DNA of 64,000 bases from Trebonia kvetii (GCF_007827045.1 NZ_RPFW01000003.1:310001-374000); one strand, 5' to 3'. Counted from the first letter of the stretch, positions 49,578 through 59,356 are shown. Notes: a model not told the origin generated them from the sequence alone. A program made the numbers and translations.

Positions 49578-50768
49578 TCAAAGCTGGTAGTCCTTGACGA
49601 GGGTGCGGCCGATCACCATCTTCTGTATCTCCGCCGTGCCCTCGCCGATCAGCAGCAGCGGCGCGTCCCGGTACAGCCGTTCGATCTCGTGCTCGGTCGA
49701 GTACCCGTAGGCGCCGTGGATGCGCAGCGAGTCCTCGACGACCTCCTTGCAGTATTCGGCGGCGAGGTACTTGGCCATGCCCGCCTCGACGTCCGCCTGG
49801 CCGCCAGCCGCCTTGCGGCGGGCGGCCATCACCATCGTCTGGTGAGCGGCGGTCACCTTGGTGGCCATCTCCGCAAGCTTGAAGGTGATCGCCTGGTGCT
49901 CGCCGATGATCTTCCCGAACGTCTGCCGCTGTCTCGCATAGCCGAGCGCCAACTCGAAGGCGCGGAGGGCCACACCGCAGCCGCGTGCCGCGACGTTCAC
50001 GCGGCCCACCTCGATGCCGTCCATGATCTGGTAGAAACCGCGTCCGGGACGCATCCCGAGCACCCGGTTCGCGGGCACGCGCAGGCCGTCGAGTATCAGC
50101 TCGGTGGTGTCCACGCCGCGGTAGCCGAGCTTGTGGATCTTGCCGGGAATGGTGAGACCAGGCCGGGTCTCGCCGAAGCCGGGGTCCTTCTCGACCAGGA
50201 AAGCGGTGAGGTTCTGGTGCGGCCGGTCGCCGCCTTCGTCGGTTCTGGCGAGCAGGACGATGAGGCTGGCGGTGGCGCCGCTGGTGAGCCACATCTTCTG
50301 GCCGGTGATGACGTAGTCGTCGCCGTCGCGGACGGCGGCGGTGCGGATGGCGGCGACGTCCGAGCCGAGGCCCGGCTCCGACATGGACAGCGCGGAGCGG
50401 ATCTCGCCGGCGGCCATCCTGGGCAGGAAGTAGTCCCGCTGCTCCTGCGTGCCGTGCGTCGCGACCAGGTAGGCGGCGATGAAGTGGGTGTTAAGAATCC
50501 CGGACAGCGATATCCAGCCGCGTGACAGCTCTTCGACCACGAGCGCGTAGGTGAGCAGCGACTCGCCGAGGCCGCCGTACTCCTCGCCGATCATGAGGCC
50601 GAAGGCACCCAGGTCCTTGAGCTTGTGCACAAGGCCGTCCGGGTAGGCGTCGGCGTGGTCGAGCTCTGAGGCGACGGGGAGGACCTCGGCGTCAACGAAG
50701 TCGCGGACGGTGCGCAGGATGTCGCGCTGCGGCTCAGTGAGCCCATCGGTGTCGGTGAGACGTCGCAT
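49578..50768 (-). CDS. Acyl-CoA dehydrogenase
   Basis: A 396-residue flavoprotein: ALSMSEPGLGSDVAAI and ITGQKMWLTSGATA form the FAD/substrate part, ARQRQTFGKIIGEHQ and RIHGAYGYSTEHEIERLYRDAPLLLIGEGTAEIQ the C-terminal domain with catalytic Glu near 376. It oxidises an acyl-CoA to the enoyl-CoA with FAD. Chain length cannot be read. It converges with the NYN gene, nine bases apart. Confidence 0.92.
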   Translation of the reverse strand: MRRLTDTDGLTEPQRDILRTVRDFVDAEVLPVASELDHADAYPDGLVHKLKDLGAFGLMIGEEYGGLGESLLTYALVVEELSRGWISLSGILNTHFIAAYLVATHGTQEQRDYFLPRMAAGEIRSALSMSEPGLGSDVAAIRTAAVRDGDDYVITGQKMWLTSGATASLIVLLARTDEGGDRPHQNLTAFLVEKDPGFGETRPGLTIPGKIHKLGYRGVDTTELILDGLRVPANRVLGMRPGRGFYQIMDGIEVGRVNVAARGCGVALRAFELALGYARQRQTFGKIIGEHQAITFKLAEMATKVTAAHQTMVMAARRKAAGGQADVEAGMAKYLAAEYCKEVVEDSLRIHGAYGYSTEHEIERLYRDAPLLLIGEGTAEIQKMVIGRTLVKDYQL

Positions 50769-50808
50769 GGGCCCATCTTCACTGCCGCCGTATGGCCTCC
50801 GTCAAGAT

Positions 50809-50850
50809 GGTGGATCGTTAGGAGCATCCGGGTACTCCTAACGATCCACC
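50809..50850 (-). terminator. Hairpin terminator
   Basis: GGTGGATCGTTAGGAG (50809-50824) and its perfect complement (50835-50850) with a 10-base loop, after the minus-strand gene at 50861. Confidence 0.8.
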
Positions 50851-50860
50851 CTCGTTCCGG

Positions 50861-51160
50861 CTAGAACTGGTCGGCCGACGCTACGGCCTCAGAGACGATC
50901 ATCTCCGGCGCCCCGGTGCCGCCCACCGAGCCGATGAACGCCTGGAGCTCTGGGTTGCCGAAGAACTGGTGGAACTGCTCGATGCTCTCCCACTCGTCCA
51001 TGATGACGACGTAGTCCTCGCCGACGCCGAAGCGGTGGTGCAGCGCGCCGGCGGACTTGGCTTCCTCCGCGATCTTGACGAACTCGTCCGCCCAGTCCGT
51101 CAGCGACTTGCGGAACGTGGCTGTATCTCCCTGGAATTTCCCGATAACGAGCACGGACAT
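50861..51160 (-). CDS. Small ferredoxin-like fold (ABM-type) protein
   Basis: A 99-residue protein. Start MSVLVIGKFQGD, middle GEDYVVIMDEWESIEQFHQFFGNPELQAFI is typical of dimeric alpha/beta-barrel monooxygenase-like or stress proteins. No catalytic residues can be assigned. Confidence 0.65.
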   Translation of the reverse strand: MSVLVIGKFQGDTATFRKSLTDWADEFVKIAEEAKSAGALHHRFGVGEDYVVIMDEWESIEQFHQFFGNPELQAFIGSVGGTGAPEMIVSEAVASADQF

Positions 51161-51297
51161 GCCGGCCCCCCTCTGATAGTCATGTGCGCCCGGGTACGCG
51201 TACCTGCATCTGGTACGTCACCGTCGCGCGGCAAGATCACCCGTCTTACGGTGTTTCGGCCAGGGGATCGTGGCGCGTGGTTCCCGGGCGGTACTGG

Positions 51298-52173
51298 CTA
51301 GTCGAGCGCGAGCGTCGCCGTCGCGGCGAGCACGCAGGCGGCGAGGTCCGCGCTGCCAATGACAGACGCCCCGAGGTCGGCCGGCCGGATCCGGTCGGCG
51401 GCCAGGCGGCAGAAACCGACCGCGTCGGCGACGATGCTCAGCCGGGGCGACTCTCCGTCGTCGGCGTCGTCGGCGGCATCGTCGCCGAGCACCAGATCCC
51501 AGGTGCCGCCGCCGTGGCCGGTGAGCACGAGACGGAGGCTTGCCGCCGTGAGGAGCCCGCCGCGCCGCGCCGCGCCCGGCAGCAGCCGGGCTGCCAGCGT
51601 TGTCATCAGGCGGAGCGCCGGCGGGTCGGGTGCCGAGGCAGGCTGCCCGGTCGACAGCCTGATGTCGTTCTCGTGGACCCACAGCTCGAACGCCCGCACC
51701 AGCAGCAGGGAGCCGAGCGGCAGCCGCATGCCGTGCAGGGCGATGGCGCGGTCGAGGTCCTCCACGCCGGCCAGCAGCGCGAAGGTCTGGCTGGTCGCGT
51801 CACGCCACTCGCTCAGGGTCTGCGCGGGCGACCGTCCGGCCTGGCGTTCCGCGGCCGCCTGCGTGGACTCCACATGGCTGGCGTCGGCGACGGCGGGGTC
51901 GCCCAAGACGGCGCGCCGCACGTCCTCCTCTACCCCGGCGAGGTGACCGACGAGGCCCTGCACATCCAGGTCGCGGATGGCGGGCCGGCCCCATGCGTCC
52001 GCGCCCAGCGTCGCGAGCGTGCGGTCGAGTGCGTCGGCGGCGCGGCGGTACGCCTCGACGGGCGTGATCGCAGGCACCTCGGGGACCGGCTGGCCGGCCG
52101 CGCGCACGTCCAGGGCCGCCGCGAGCACGCGAGTCCGCACGTCGGGTGAGAGCGGGGAATTGCTGACGTTCAC
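51298..52173 (-). CDS. MDMPI/DinB-type protein, putative sigma partner
   Basis: A 291-residue protein. The N-terminal four-helix domain has the maleylpyruvate-isomerase-like metal site: LVGHLAGVEEDVRRA and ELWVHENDIRLSTGQ. The C-terminal part resembles the SCP2-like MDMPI C-domain. Its start overlaps the ECF sigma stop by four bases, so it may act as a cytosolic anti-sigma factor or a thiol sensor. The enzymatic name should not be taken literally. Confidence 0.75.
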   Translation of the reverse strand: MNVSNSPLSPDVRTRVLAAALDVRAAGQPVPEVPAITPVEAYRRAADALDRTLATLGADAWGRPAIRDLDVQGLVGHLAGVEEDVRRAVLGDPAVADASHVESTQAAAERQAGRSPAQTLSEWRDATSQTFALLAGVEDLDRAIALHGMRLPLGSLLLVRAFELWVHENDIRLSTGQPASAPDPPALRLMTTLAARLLPGAARRGGLLTAASLRLVLTGHGGGTWDLVLGDDAADDADDGESPRLSIVADAVGFCRLAADRIRPADLGASVIGSADLAACVLAATATLALD

Positions 52174-52727
52174 GGGGACTCCAGAAGCTGCCGGTCAAGC
52201 ACAGTTTCCAACTTTGCGAGCGCAAGGCGCAACCGTGACTTCACCGTCCCTTCCGGGATGCCGACGGCAGACGCCACCTCGCGGCACGTCATGCCCTCAA
52301 AGTAGGCGAGCTGCACCACCTGGCGCTGCGGGGGCGGCAGACGCTCGATGGCCGCCCGCACCGCGGCGGTCATGTCGGCGGTCACCAGGTCGTCGCCGGG
52401 CAGCGGCGGTCCGTCGCCAGGGGTCAGCCGGTAGTGCCGCTGCTGCCGGGCGATCCGGCGCAGTTCGCTGCGGAGGATGTCGACCGCGCGGTTCCTCGCC
52501 ATCACGGTCAGGTAGGTGCGCAGCGAGCCGACGTCCGGATCGTAGCGATCCGGGTACCGCCACAGGTCAACGAACACGTCCTGGACCACATCGTGGGCGC
52601 TGCCCGCGCCGATGACACCGGCCGCGGTCGCGTAGACGGCGGCGGCGAAGCGGTCGAATACCTCGGCGAGCGCATCGTCGTCCCCAGCCGACATGCGCGC
52701 GGCGAGCAGCGCGTCGGTCCCCCTCAC
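52170..52727 (-). CDS. ECF-family RNA polymerase sigma factor
   Basis: About 185 residues with sigma region 2 (DDALAEVFDRFAAAVYATAAGVIG..HDVVQDVFVDLWRYPDRYDPDVGSLRTYLTVMARNRAVDILR) and region 4 (IERLPPPQRQVVQLAYFEGMTCREVASAVGIPEGTVKSRLRLALAKLE). GTG at 52727 is the probable start; the frame is open to 52769. It overlaps the downstream MDMPI-type gene, a common actinobacterial pair. Confidence 0.92.
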   Translation of the reverse strand: MRGTDALLAARMSAGDDDALAEVFDRFAAAVYATAAGVIGAGSAHDVVQDVFVDLWRYPDRYDPDVGSLRTYLTVMARNRAVDILRSELRRIARQQRHYRLTPGDGPPLPGDDLVTADMTAAVRAAIERLPPPQRQVVQLAYFEGMTCREVASAVGIPEGTVKSRLRLALAKLETVLDRQLLESP

Positions 52728-52853
52728 AGTCGGGACGCTAGCGCAGCGCCGCGGCAACGACAATGCCAATGGGCGCGGCCGCCTGGAAATCTTCAGCCAA
52801 CGCTAAGTGGGGCCGTGACCAAGCTGGCCACGGCCCCAGGTGCTGCTCGCCGG

Positions 52854-53909
52854 CTACGGCCGGAGCGCGCCGTCCGCGCTGCCGGAGTACCAGGAGGTGG
52901 ACTCGGAGATCTTCTCCACCACGGCTCCGGTGTGTGGCGCGTCGATGATGTAGCCGTTGCCGACGTAGATGGCCACGTGGCTCTCGCCGCTGTACTCGAT
53001 CAGGTCGCCCACTTGAAGGTCGGACAGCGGGATGTGCGGCAGCGCGGCCCACATGTCGTACGTGGTCCGCGGTATCGACACGCCCGCGGCGCCCCACGCG
53101 GCCTGGACCAGGCCGGAGCAGTCGTAGGCGCTGGGGCCTGTCGCGCCCCATACGTACGGCTTGCCGATCTGCGCGTAGGCGAACGCGACCGCCTTCTCCG
53201 CCTGCGTGGCCGTCGGGCCGGTGTAGGTGGTCGTCGTGGTCGTCGCCGTGCTGTTGTTGCTGCCGCCGCCGCCGACCGTGTTCGCCTGGACCTGGGCCGC
53301 CGCCGCCGCGTTCTGCAGGCTCGTCAGGACCGTCTTCTGCTTGTCGAGCAGCTTGGTGAGCGCGGCCTTCTGGGTGACGATCTGCTGCTCGACCTGGGCG
53401 ACGCCCTCTTCCGTGTGCTGTCGCTGCGCCTTGATCGTGGACAGTTCCCCGGCGAGGGTGAGGAACTGGGTGGCCTCCTGGTTGTGCGTGCCCTCGACCT
53501 GGAGCAGTAGCGACGCCTGGCTTAGCACCGCGTCCGGATTGCCGGAGGTAAGCAGCCCGATGACGGAAGTCGAGTTCGAGTTCTCGTAGGCGGCGACCGC
53601 GACGGCCGCCAGCGTGGCGCTTGCCCTCTTGTACTGCGCCTCGGCGCGGTCGTACTGCTTGGAGATCTGGCCGAGCCGCGTCTTCGCCGCGGTCAGCTGC
53701 TGCTCCGCCGCGTCGTACCGCTGCCCGATCGTGTCCACCTTGCCCTGCAGGCTGTTCACCTCGGCCTGGACAGAGCTGATGGTGGGGGCTGGCGCGGCTC
53801 CGGCGCCGGCGGCTCCCGTGTAGACCGCGACCCCGCTCGCGGCCGCAAGCACGGCCCCGACGATCGCGGCACGCCGCATCTGGGTGCGGCTTACTAGGCG
53901 CTTGGCCAC
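52854..53909 (-). CDS. NlpC/P60 cell-wall endopeptidase, RipA-like
   Basis: A 351-residue secreted protein: basic start and signal peptide (AAIVGAVLAAASGVAVYTGAAGAGAA), a long coiled-coil (about 40-215) and an NlpC/P60 domain with catalytic Cys264 in AYDCSGLVQAAWG, His311 in SHVAIYVG and His326 in APHTG. It should cleave D-Glu/DAP bonds in peptidoglycan during cell separation. GTG at 53909 follows AAGGAC. Confidence 0.92.
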   Translation of the reverse strand: MAKRLVSRTQMRRAAIVGAVLAAASGVAVYTGAAGAGAAPAPTISSVQAEVNSLQGKVDTIGQRYDAAEQQLTAAKTRLGQISKQYDRAEAQYKRASATLAAVAVAAYENSNSTSVIGLLTSGNPDAVLSQASLLLQVEGTHNQEATQFLTLAGELSTIKAQRQHTEEGVAQVEQQIVTQKAALTKLLDKQKTVLTSLQNAAAAAQVQANTVGGGGSNNSTATTTTTTYTGPTATQAEKAVAFAYAQIGKPYVWGATGPSAYDCSGLVQAAWGAAGVSIPRTTYDMWAALPHIPLSDLQVGDLIEYSGESHVAIYVGNGYIIDAPHTGAVVEKISESTSWYSGSADGALRP

Positions 53910-54206
53910 GTCCTTGTCACGCTCCGTTCTCAGGTGCACCGGCAGTCGCGCCGGTAGCCGTTGAACACGGTAGTGAAAGTTACGGACACGTCTCAACCGC
54001 TTCGCAAAAACCTCACGAAAGTATTACGGATTAGCGCCTGTCTATGTTGGCCTGTTCAATCGGTTGCGATCCGGTCTGGTCTCGTCGAATGTACGGCTGT
54101 CTATGCAATTCGTGCCGTTGCCTGCGCGTTCACCCGGCGTTCGTGTGCCGACCTGAGATTTAGCCCACAGTGAGCTCTGGGCTGCCGGTTCTGCCAGGAT
54201 GCTGCC
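53910..54206. other. Intergenic region with a leader hairpin
   Basis: About 300 bases between divergent genes. On the minus strand ACCGGC/GCCGGT (about 53938-53955) forms a hairpin in the leader of the NlpC/P60 gene. No riboswitch consensus was recognised. Confidence 0.4.
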
Positions 54207-54632
54207 ATGAAGCTGACATCAAATCTGCCCGATGGCCGCCGTGCACACGTCGAGGGGCGGCTGCGCACCAACCTGATGGCGTGGCTGACCACGGTCCGCC
54301 CGGATGGCCGGCCGGACAGCGTGCCGGTCTGGTTCCTCCTCCAGGAGGACGAGACCATCCTTATCTACAGTCAGCCGGGCAAGATCAAGCTGCGCAACGT
54401 CAGCCAGAATCCGAATGTGGCGCTCGGTCTCGACGTGACCGACATCGGCAGGGACATCGTCCGGATCGAGGGGACCGCCGCGCACGTGCCCGGCTTTCCC
54501 CGCGCGGACCAGGTGCCTGCGTACGTGGCGAAGTACACGGAGCGCATCGGCGCGATTTTCGGCACCGCGTCCCGGTTCGCAGCGCTGTACCCCGAGGCCC
54601 TGATCATCACCCCGACCCGCCTCCATGGCTGA
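54207..54632 (+). CDS. PPOX-class F420-dependent enzyme
   Basis: A 141-residue split-barrel flavin/F420-binding protein: NLMAWLTTVRPDGRPDSVPVWFLLQEDETILIYSQPGKIKLRNVSQNPNVALGLDV is the family core. Such proteins reduce diverse substrates with F420. The tail ALIITPTRLHG is typical. It stands alone. Confidence 0.88.
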   Translation: MKLTSNLPDGRRAHVEGRLRTNLMAWLTTVRPDGRPDSVPVWFLLQEDETILIYSQPGKIKLRNVSQNPNVALGLDVTDIGRDIVRIEGTAAHVPGFPRADQVPAYVAKYTERIGAIFGTASRFAALYPEALIITPTRLHG

Positions 54633-54716
54633 CGACGGCTGAGCCCGCCCGCGGTGCGGAGCCCAGGGGCCTGAGGGCGGAGGCCCGCAACCGTTCGGGA
54701 TGACAGACTTTGTTTT

Positions 54717-55709
54717 CTAGGCGCCGCGCGGCCCGGGCTCGCGCGTCGCCTGCCAGACGGCCCTGTCGTCACCGGCGCCGAACCCGTAGCTCTCGCGGAC
54801 GATGTAAAGCGGCCGCGCTCGCGCCTCGTCGTAGATGCGGCCGACGTAGAGCCCGACCATGCCCATCACGGCCAGCTGGATGCCGCTGAGGAAGGTGATG
54901 GCGAACAGCAGCGACGCGTAGCCGGGGACGAGGTCCACGCCGGCCAGCTTCATGGAGATCGCCACGATGCCATAGATGACCGAGGCGAACGCCAGGAAGA
55001 CCCCCATGCCGAGAGCCAGTCGCAGCGGCGCGCTTGAGAAGCCGAGGATCCCGTTGGACGCGAGCTTCACCATCTTGCGCATCGTGTAATGCGTGGTGCC
55101 GACCGCCCGCTCCTCGCGGGTATAAGGCACGGCCGCCTGACGGAAGCCGACCCAGGAGAACATCCCGCGGACGTAGCGGTTGTTCTCCCGCATCTGCAGG
55201 AACGCGTTCAGCGCCTTCCTGTCGACCAGCCGGAAGTCGCCCACATCGATGGGGGTCTCGACGTCAGCGATCCGGTGCAGCAGGTTATAGAAGGCTGAGG
55301 CGGTCGCCGTCTTGAACAGCCGCTCGCCTTCCCGGTGCTGTCGTCGGCCGTAGACGACCTCATACCCCTGCTGCCACTTCTCGATCATCTGAAGGACGAC
55401 GTAGGGCGGGTCCTGAAGGTCCGCGTCCATGATGATCACGGCGTCACCGGAGGTGGCGTCCATGCCGGCGGTGATGGCCACCTGGTGGCCGAAGTTCCTG
55501 GAGAACTGGATCAGCTTGAACCGCGGGTCGCTGTCGCTTGCCGCCTGGGCGAGCTGATAGGTGCGGTCCGTGCTGCCGTCGTCCACCATGACGACCTCGG
55601 CCGGGCCGTCCATCTTGGCCATGATCTCCTGCAGCCGCCCGACGAGCAGGGGGATTATCCCCTCCTCGTTGTACAGCGGGATCACGATGGAGTATTTGGC
55701 CGATTCCAT
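54717..55709 (-). CDS. Family 2 glycosyltransferase, DPM1/GtrB-like
   Basis: A 330-residue protein. GT-A domain: YSIVIPLYNEEGIIPLLVGRL, VVMVDDGSTDRTYQL, ITAGMDATSGDAVIIMDADLQDPP with the DxD-like DADLQDP. Two C-terminal membrane helices (LALGMGVFLAFASVIYGIVAI and LLFAITFLSGIQLAVMGMVGLYVGRIYDE) anchor it. It should transfer a sugar to polyprenyl phosphate. It is divergent from the methyltransferase and membrane-protein pair, which may act on the same glycan. Confidence 0.9.
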   Translation of the reverse strand: MESAKYSIVIPLYNEEGIIPLLVGRLQEIMAKMDGPAEVVMVDDGSTDRTYQLAQAASDSDPRFKLIQFSRNFGHQVAITAGMDATSGDAVIIMDADLQDPPYVVLQMIEKWQQGYEVVYGRRQHREGERLFKTATASAFYNLLHRIADVETPIDVGDFRLVDRKALNAFLQMRENNRYVRGMFSWVGFRQAAVPYTREERAVGTTHYTMRKMVKLASNGILGFSSAPLRLALGMGVFLAFASVIYGIVAISMKLAGVDLVPGYASLLFAITFLSGIQLAVMGMVGLYVGRIYDEARARPLYIVRESYGFGAGDDRAVWQATREPGPRGA

Positions 55710-55856
55710 AGGTCTCTCCGGGTTCCCGCGTGAGGCCGGGCGTTGCAGGATGGGCGAACGGTGCCTGTTACTGTAGCCGCGCAAGCTCTGCCTGAACCTC
55801 TGTGTAGAGGCAGAAGTACGGTTTCAATGCTGAGCATCTGGTAGAAGTTACCTGCT

Positions 55857-56552
55857 ATGGAAGCCACTGAACTCAGAACACTTGTTGAGGTTGAGGACAG
55901 GCACTGGTGGTATAGAGAGCGCCGGAGCCTGCTCGCCAAGGAGTTGCGCCGTCTCCCCGCACCAGGTGCTGCCCTTGACATCGGCGCGGCTGGCGGAGGC
56001 AACACCAGGGTACTGCGCTCCTTCGGGTGGAAGCCGCTTGCCCTGGAGTACGCGCCGACCGCCGCTCTTATCGCCCGCGAACGCGGCCTGAACGTGATTC
56101 GCGCCGACGCCAGGGAACTCCCGGTCCGGTCAGGGTCCATGGACCTGGTGACCGCCTTCGACATCCTTGAGCACATTGAAGAGGACTACCTGGCAGCGGC
56201 CGAAATATGCAGGGTGCTCCGTCATGGCGGCACTGCGCTGATCGCCGTTCCCGCCGACATGGCGCTGTGGTCCGCCCACGATGAGGCCGTCGACCACGTG
56301 CGGCGGTACGACAGGGAGGGCCTGACCGCACTGATACTCAAGGGCGGACTGATCATTGAGGACATGTGGAGCTGGAACGTGCTGCTGCGCCCGGTGGTCA
56401 AGCTGCGCCGCAAGTCGTCCTCAGGCAGCGACCTTGATGACATCAACCCGGTTATCAACACCGGGCTGAGGGCAGTGATCACGGCGGAGCGGTATCTGCC
56501 GGTTAAGTCGCTGCCCGGTGTCTCACTGTTCGTGCGCGCCAGACGACCGTGA
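55857..56552 (+). CDS. Class I SAM-dependent methyltransferase
   Basis: A 231-residue protein with SAM motif ALDIGAAGGGNT (about 39-50), post-motif SMDLVTAFDILEHIEEDYLAAAEICRVLRHGGTALIAVPAD. It resembles methyltransferases near glycosyltransferases of surface glycans. The next gene begins about 30 bases downstream or overlaps it, depending on start. Confidence 0.88.
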   Translation: MEATELRTLVEVEDRHWWYRERRSLLAKELRRLPAPGAALDIGAAGGGNTRVLRSFGWKPLALEYAPTAALIARERGLNVIRADARELPVRSGSMDLVTAFDILEHIEEDYLAAAEICRVLRHGGTALIAVPADMALWSAHDEAVDHVRRYDREGLTALILKGGLIIEDMWSWNVLLRPVVKLRRKSSSGSDLDDINPVINTGLRAVITAERYLPVKSLPGVSLFVRARRP

Positions 56553-56583
56553 GCACGGGAAATGGAAGGTAGGGTCTTTACCT

Positions 56584-58380
56584 GTGCGATGGGCGACGTT
56601 GGCGATCCGGCCCGCCGGAGGGGATGAGGAAGCGACAGAGGTCGGGAAGAGCGAGTCCCGCCGTCGCATCCCCGTTCCCGGCCCGGTTCTTCAGGGCCTG
56701 CTGGCGTTCCTTATTTATCTCGGCGTCTTTATCTGGGCTTTCGGCCAGGCCGTGATACAGCACCTGAACGTGCCTGTGGTCGGCCAGAACTATGTGGACC
56801 CGAACTTCTACATCTGGGCGTGGCGCTGGTGGCCCTATGCGGTGACGCACTGGACCAACCCGCTGTACTCGTACCAGATCATGGCGCCGCAAGGGGTGAA
56901 CCTGGCGTGGGCGACCACGTCGCCCTCGGCGGCCCTGTTCATGTGGCCGGTAACGGCCGCGTGGGGCTCGATCGTCTCGTTCAACGTCACGCTGCTGCTC
57001 GCGCCCCCCGCGTCGGCCTGGGCCGCGTTCGTGGCCACCCGTCGGCTGACCGGCAAGTTCTGGGCGGCTCTTCCGGCCGGCGTCATCTACGGCTTCAACG
57101 TCTACACGCTTGACCACGAGATCTCCGGCCAGCCGAACCTCACGGTGAACCTGCTGCTCCCGCTCATGGTGTACCTGGCGGTGGCGTGGTGGCAGGACTC
57201 GCTGGGCCGAATCGGCTACGTGATCTGGATGATGATCGCGTTCGCCCTGGAGTTCTACACCTTCCTCGAGGCATTCGCGCAGCTGTCACTGCTGATGGCG
57301 GTGGGGTTCCTGATCGGTTTCGCGGTCGCGGGGCGCGAGTACTGGCGCAAGGTGGCCCGGCTGGCCGTGCTGACAACGATCGCCTACGTGGGCGGCCTCG
57401 TGCTCGCGGGGCCTTACCTGCGGTACGCGCTGGCGAACTACCCGACGACTCTCGTCAGGGGAGAAGACCACTTCTCGATGGACCTGTCCGGCCTGATCCT
57501 GCCAAGGGTCGACCGGGTCTGGGGGCCGTCGTGGCTGCACGGGGCGGCCGGTCATGACATCGCGGCCAACTCCTACCTGGGCCTGCCGCTGATGATCATC
57601 CTGATCTGGCTGGCCATCGTCAGCTGGTCGAACCGGCTGGTCAGACTGCTTGTGATCATCTTCGTCGTGATCATCGCGCTTGCCGCAGGCCCGAACCTGA
57701 TAGTCGGCGGCAGCCACCTGTTCGCGCTGCCCTGGGGCGGCCTGTGGACCCTGCCGTTCTTCCGCAGCGCCGAGCCGGTCCGGCTCATCCTCTTCGGCTA
57801 CCTGGTGTTCTCGATCATCCTCGCGCTATGGCTCGCGCGGGTGACCAAGACCTGGCTGAGCCGGGCGGTGAAATGGGGCCTCGCGGCCCTCGGGCTCGCG
57901 GTGATCTTCGCGGACCTGCCCACGTTCGCCTCGGTGGTGGTCCCGCCGGCGCCCCACTACCAGCCGGCGATCAAGGATCTGCCGCAGCAGAACGAACTGC
58001 CCTCGTTCTTCTCGCAGGGCCTGTACAAGGACTACATCAGCCCCGGCGAGACCGTGGCGATCCTGTCGCACCGCGGGAACGCCGGGATGATGTTCCAGGC
58101 CGCCACCGACTTCTACTTCCGGCTCCCTGGCGGCTTCATCAACGCGTCGCTCTCCAGGCCGGACGCGCTGCCGGTGCCGATCGCCTCGATGAGCCATATC
58201 ACCAAGATCCGTGTGGCCCAGTTCGAGGCCTACGTTCACCATGACAATATCGGCGCCATCGTCGTGGAGCACGCCTGGTCAGAGGACTGGATGTACGTCT
58301 GGCGCGAGATCGGCATCAAGGGCGTCAACGTCGGCGGCGTCACCATCTACCAGCTCAACAACGTCCGCGAAAACGGCTGA
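56584..58380 (+). CDS. Polytopic membrane protein, GT-C glycosyltransferase-like
   Basis: About 598 residues with some 11 membrane helices and a C-terminal extracytoplasmic domain (about 470-598). The first outer loop (NYVDPNFYIWAWRWWPYAVTHWTNPLYSYQI) is rich in aromatic residues, as in GT-C enzymes using polyprenyl-phosphate sugars. It would accept the product of the GT2 enzyme encoded divergently. The frame extends upstream to 56518; GTG at 56584 is preferred. Confidence 0.75.
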   Translation: MRWATLAIRPAGGDEEATEVGKSESRRRIPVPGPVLQGLLAFLIYLGVFIWAFGQAVIQHLNVPVVGQNYVDPNFYIWAWRWWPYAVTHWTNPLYSYQIMAPQGVNLAWATTSPSAALFMWPVTAAWGSIVSFNVTLLLAPPASAWAAFVATRRLTGKFWAALPAGVIYGFNVYTLDHEISGQPNLTVNLLLPLMVYLAVAWWQDSLGRIGYVIWMMIAFALEFYTFLEAFAQLSLLMAVGFLIGFAVAGREYWRKVARLAVLTTIAYVGGLVLAGPYLRYALANYPTTLVRGEDHFSMDLSGLILPRVDRVWGPSWLHGAAGHDIAANSYLGLPLMIILIWLAIVSWSNRLVRLLVIIFVVIIALAAGPNLIVGGSHLFALPWGGLWTLPFFRSAEPVRLILFGYLVFSIILALWLARVTKTWLSRAVKWGLAALGLAVIFADLPTFASVVVPPAPHYQPAIKDLPQQNELPSFFSQGLYKDYISPGETVAILSHRGNAGMMFQAATDFYFRLPGGFINASLSRPDALPVPIASMSHITKIRVAQFEAYVHHDNIGAIVVEHAWSEDWMYVWREIGIKGVNVGGVTIYQLNNVRENG

Positions 58381-58383
58381 CGC

Positions 58384-59027
58384 TCAGCGGGCGGCGGCAA
58401 GGTCGATGTCTAGGCAGACCAGGGTGGCGCCGAGTATTCGTTCCATGCGACGGCGGATCGCGGCGCGAGACAGCCAGTTGCTCGCCCGCGCGGCGAGCAG
58501 CACGATCATGGCGCAGTACGGCGCGTCGATGACCACGACCTGGATGGCGGCGAGGGCTACCGCCTCGCCGAGTACGGGCCCGTGGCGCGGCAGGAACTGC
58601 GGGAAGAACGTGAACGCGAAGACCGCCGCCTTCGGGTTGGCGGCGATGGTCACGAGCGAGGCGCGAAACGAGGCCGCCGGCGTCCGCCCGTCGGAAGGTG
58701 CAGTTGCAGCGCCTCGCCGAACTCACCATCCGCCCGGCGCGCGCTGCGCCACGCGGACACGCCCAGGTAGACCAGGACGGCCGCCCCGACTAGGTGCATG
58801 CCGGTGAACAGGATGGCATTGGCGCGCAGCAGCGCCGTCAGCCCGGCGCCGGCCGCCAGCGCCCAGCAGAACACCCCGATCTCGTTGCCCGCAACGGCCG
58901 CGAGCCCTGCCTTCCTGCCGTCCCTGACGGTGCGGTGCAGAAACAGCGCCGTCGACGGTCCGGGCAACGCGGCCACCGCCACGCAGGCGAGCAGGAACGC
59001 GGGGAGGACGGAAAGAATATGCCCCAT
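58384..59027 (-). pseudogene. LysE/RhtB-family exporter, frameshifted
   Basis: The first 110 residues (59027 to about 58690) read as a LysE start: LPAFLLACVAVAALPGPSTALFLHRTVRDGRKAGLAAVAGNEIG. The second part (from about 58700 to 58384) continues in another frame: FRASLVTIAANPKAAVFAFTFFPQFLPR. The switch is near GCCGGCGGCC at about 58680. A one-base indel splits the gene; either a real mutation or a sequencing error. Confidence 0.8.
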
Positions 59028-59036
59028 GCTGGCAAG

Positions 59037-59330
59037 CTAACTGAGCCCGGTGCTGGCCGCCAACTCCTGATATGCCGGGAAAAGCTCGCCGAACCGCGCC
59101 TCGGCGTCGCAGCGCTCCCGCCCGGCCTCGTGGGCGGCGAGATCCTCGACATGGACCTGGATGCCCGCACCGTAGCCGGCGAGGTACTCCACGGGCATGC
59201 CGCGCTCCTCCCAGACCACCATGGTCTGCTGGCCGTCGGCGGCCAGGGTGACCTCGACGACACCCGCGTCAGAGGCGTCCACCTGCCTGGTCACAAGCTG
59301 CTCCGCTGGGGTTAGTGTCTGGAAAGAACC
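59037..59330 (-). pseudogene. C-terminal part of an SRPBCC-family protein
   Basis: About 97 residues (TPAEQLVTRQVDASDAGVVEVTLAADGQQTMVVWEERGMPVEYLAGYGAGIQVHVEDLAAHEAGRE) match only the C-terminal half of an AHSA1/SRPBCC domain. The N-terminal half and a proper start are missing; prcB lies immediately upstream. Probably a remnant. Confidence 0.5.
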
Positions 59331-59356
59331 ACTAATCAGCCAGGAAAGGCGGCGGC

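Noticed and set aside
53910..54206. Cyclic di-AMP (ydaO) riboswitch before the NlpC/P60 gene
   Set aside because: Many actinobacterial cell-wall hydrolase genes have one, but the conserved sequence blocks are not present here; only a simple hairpin is visible.
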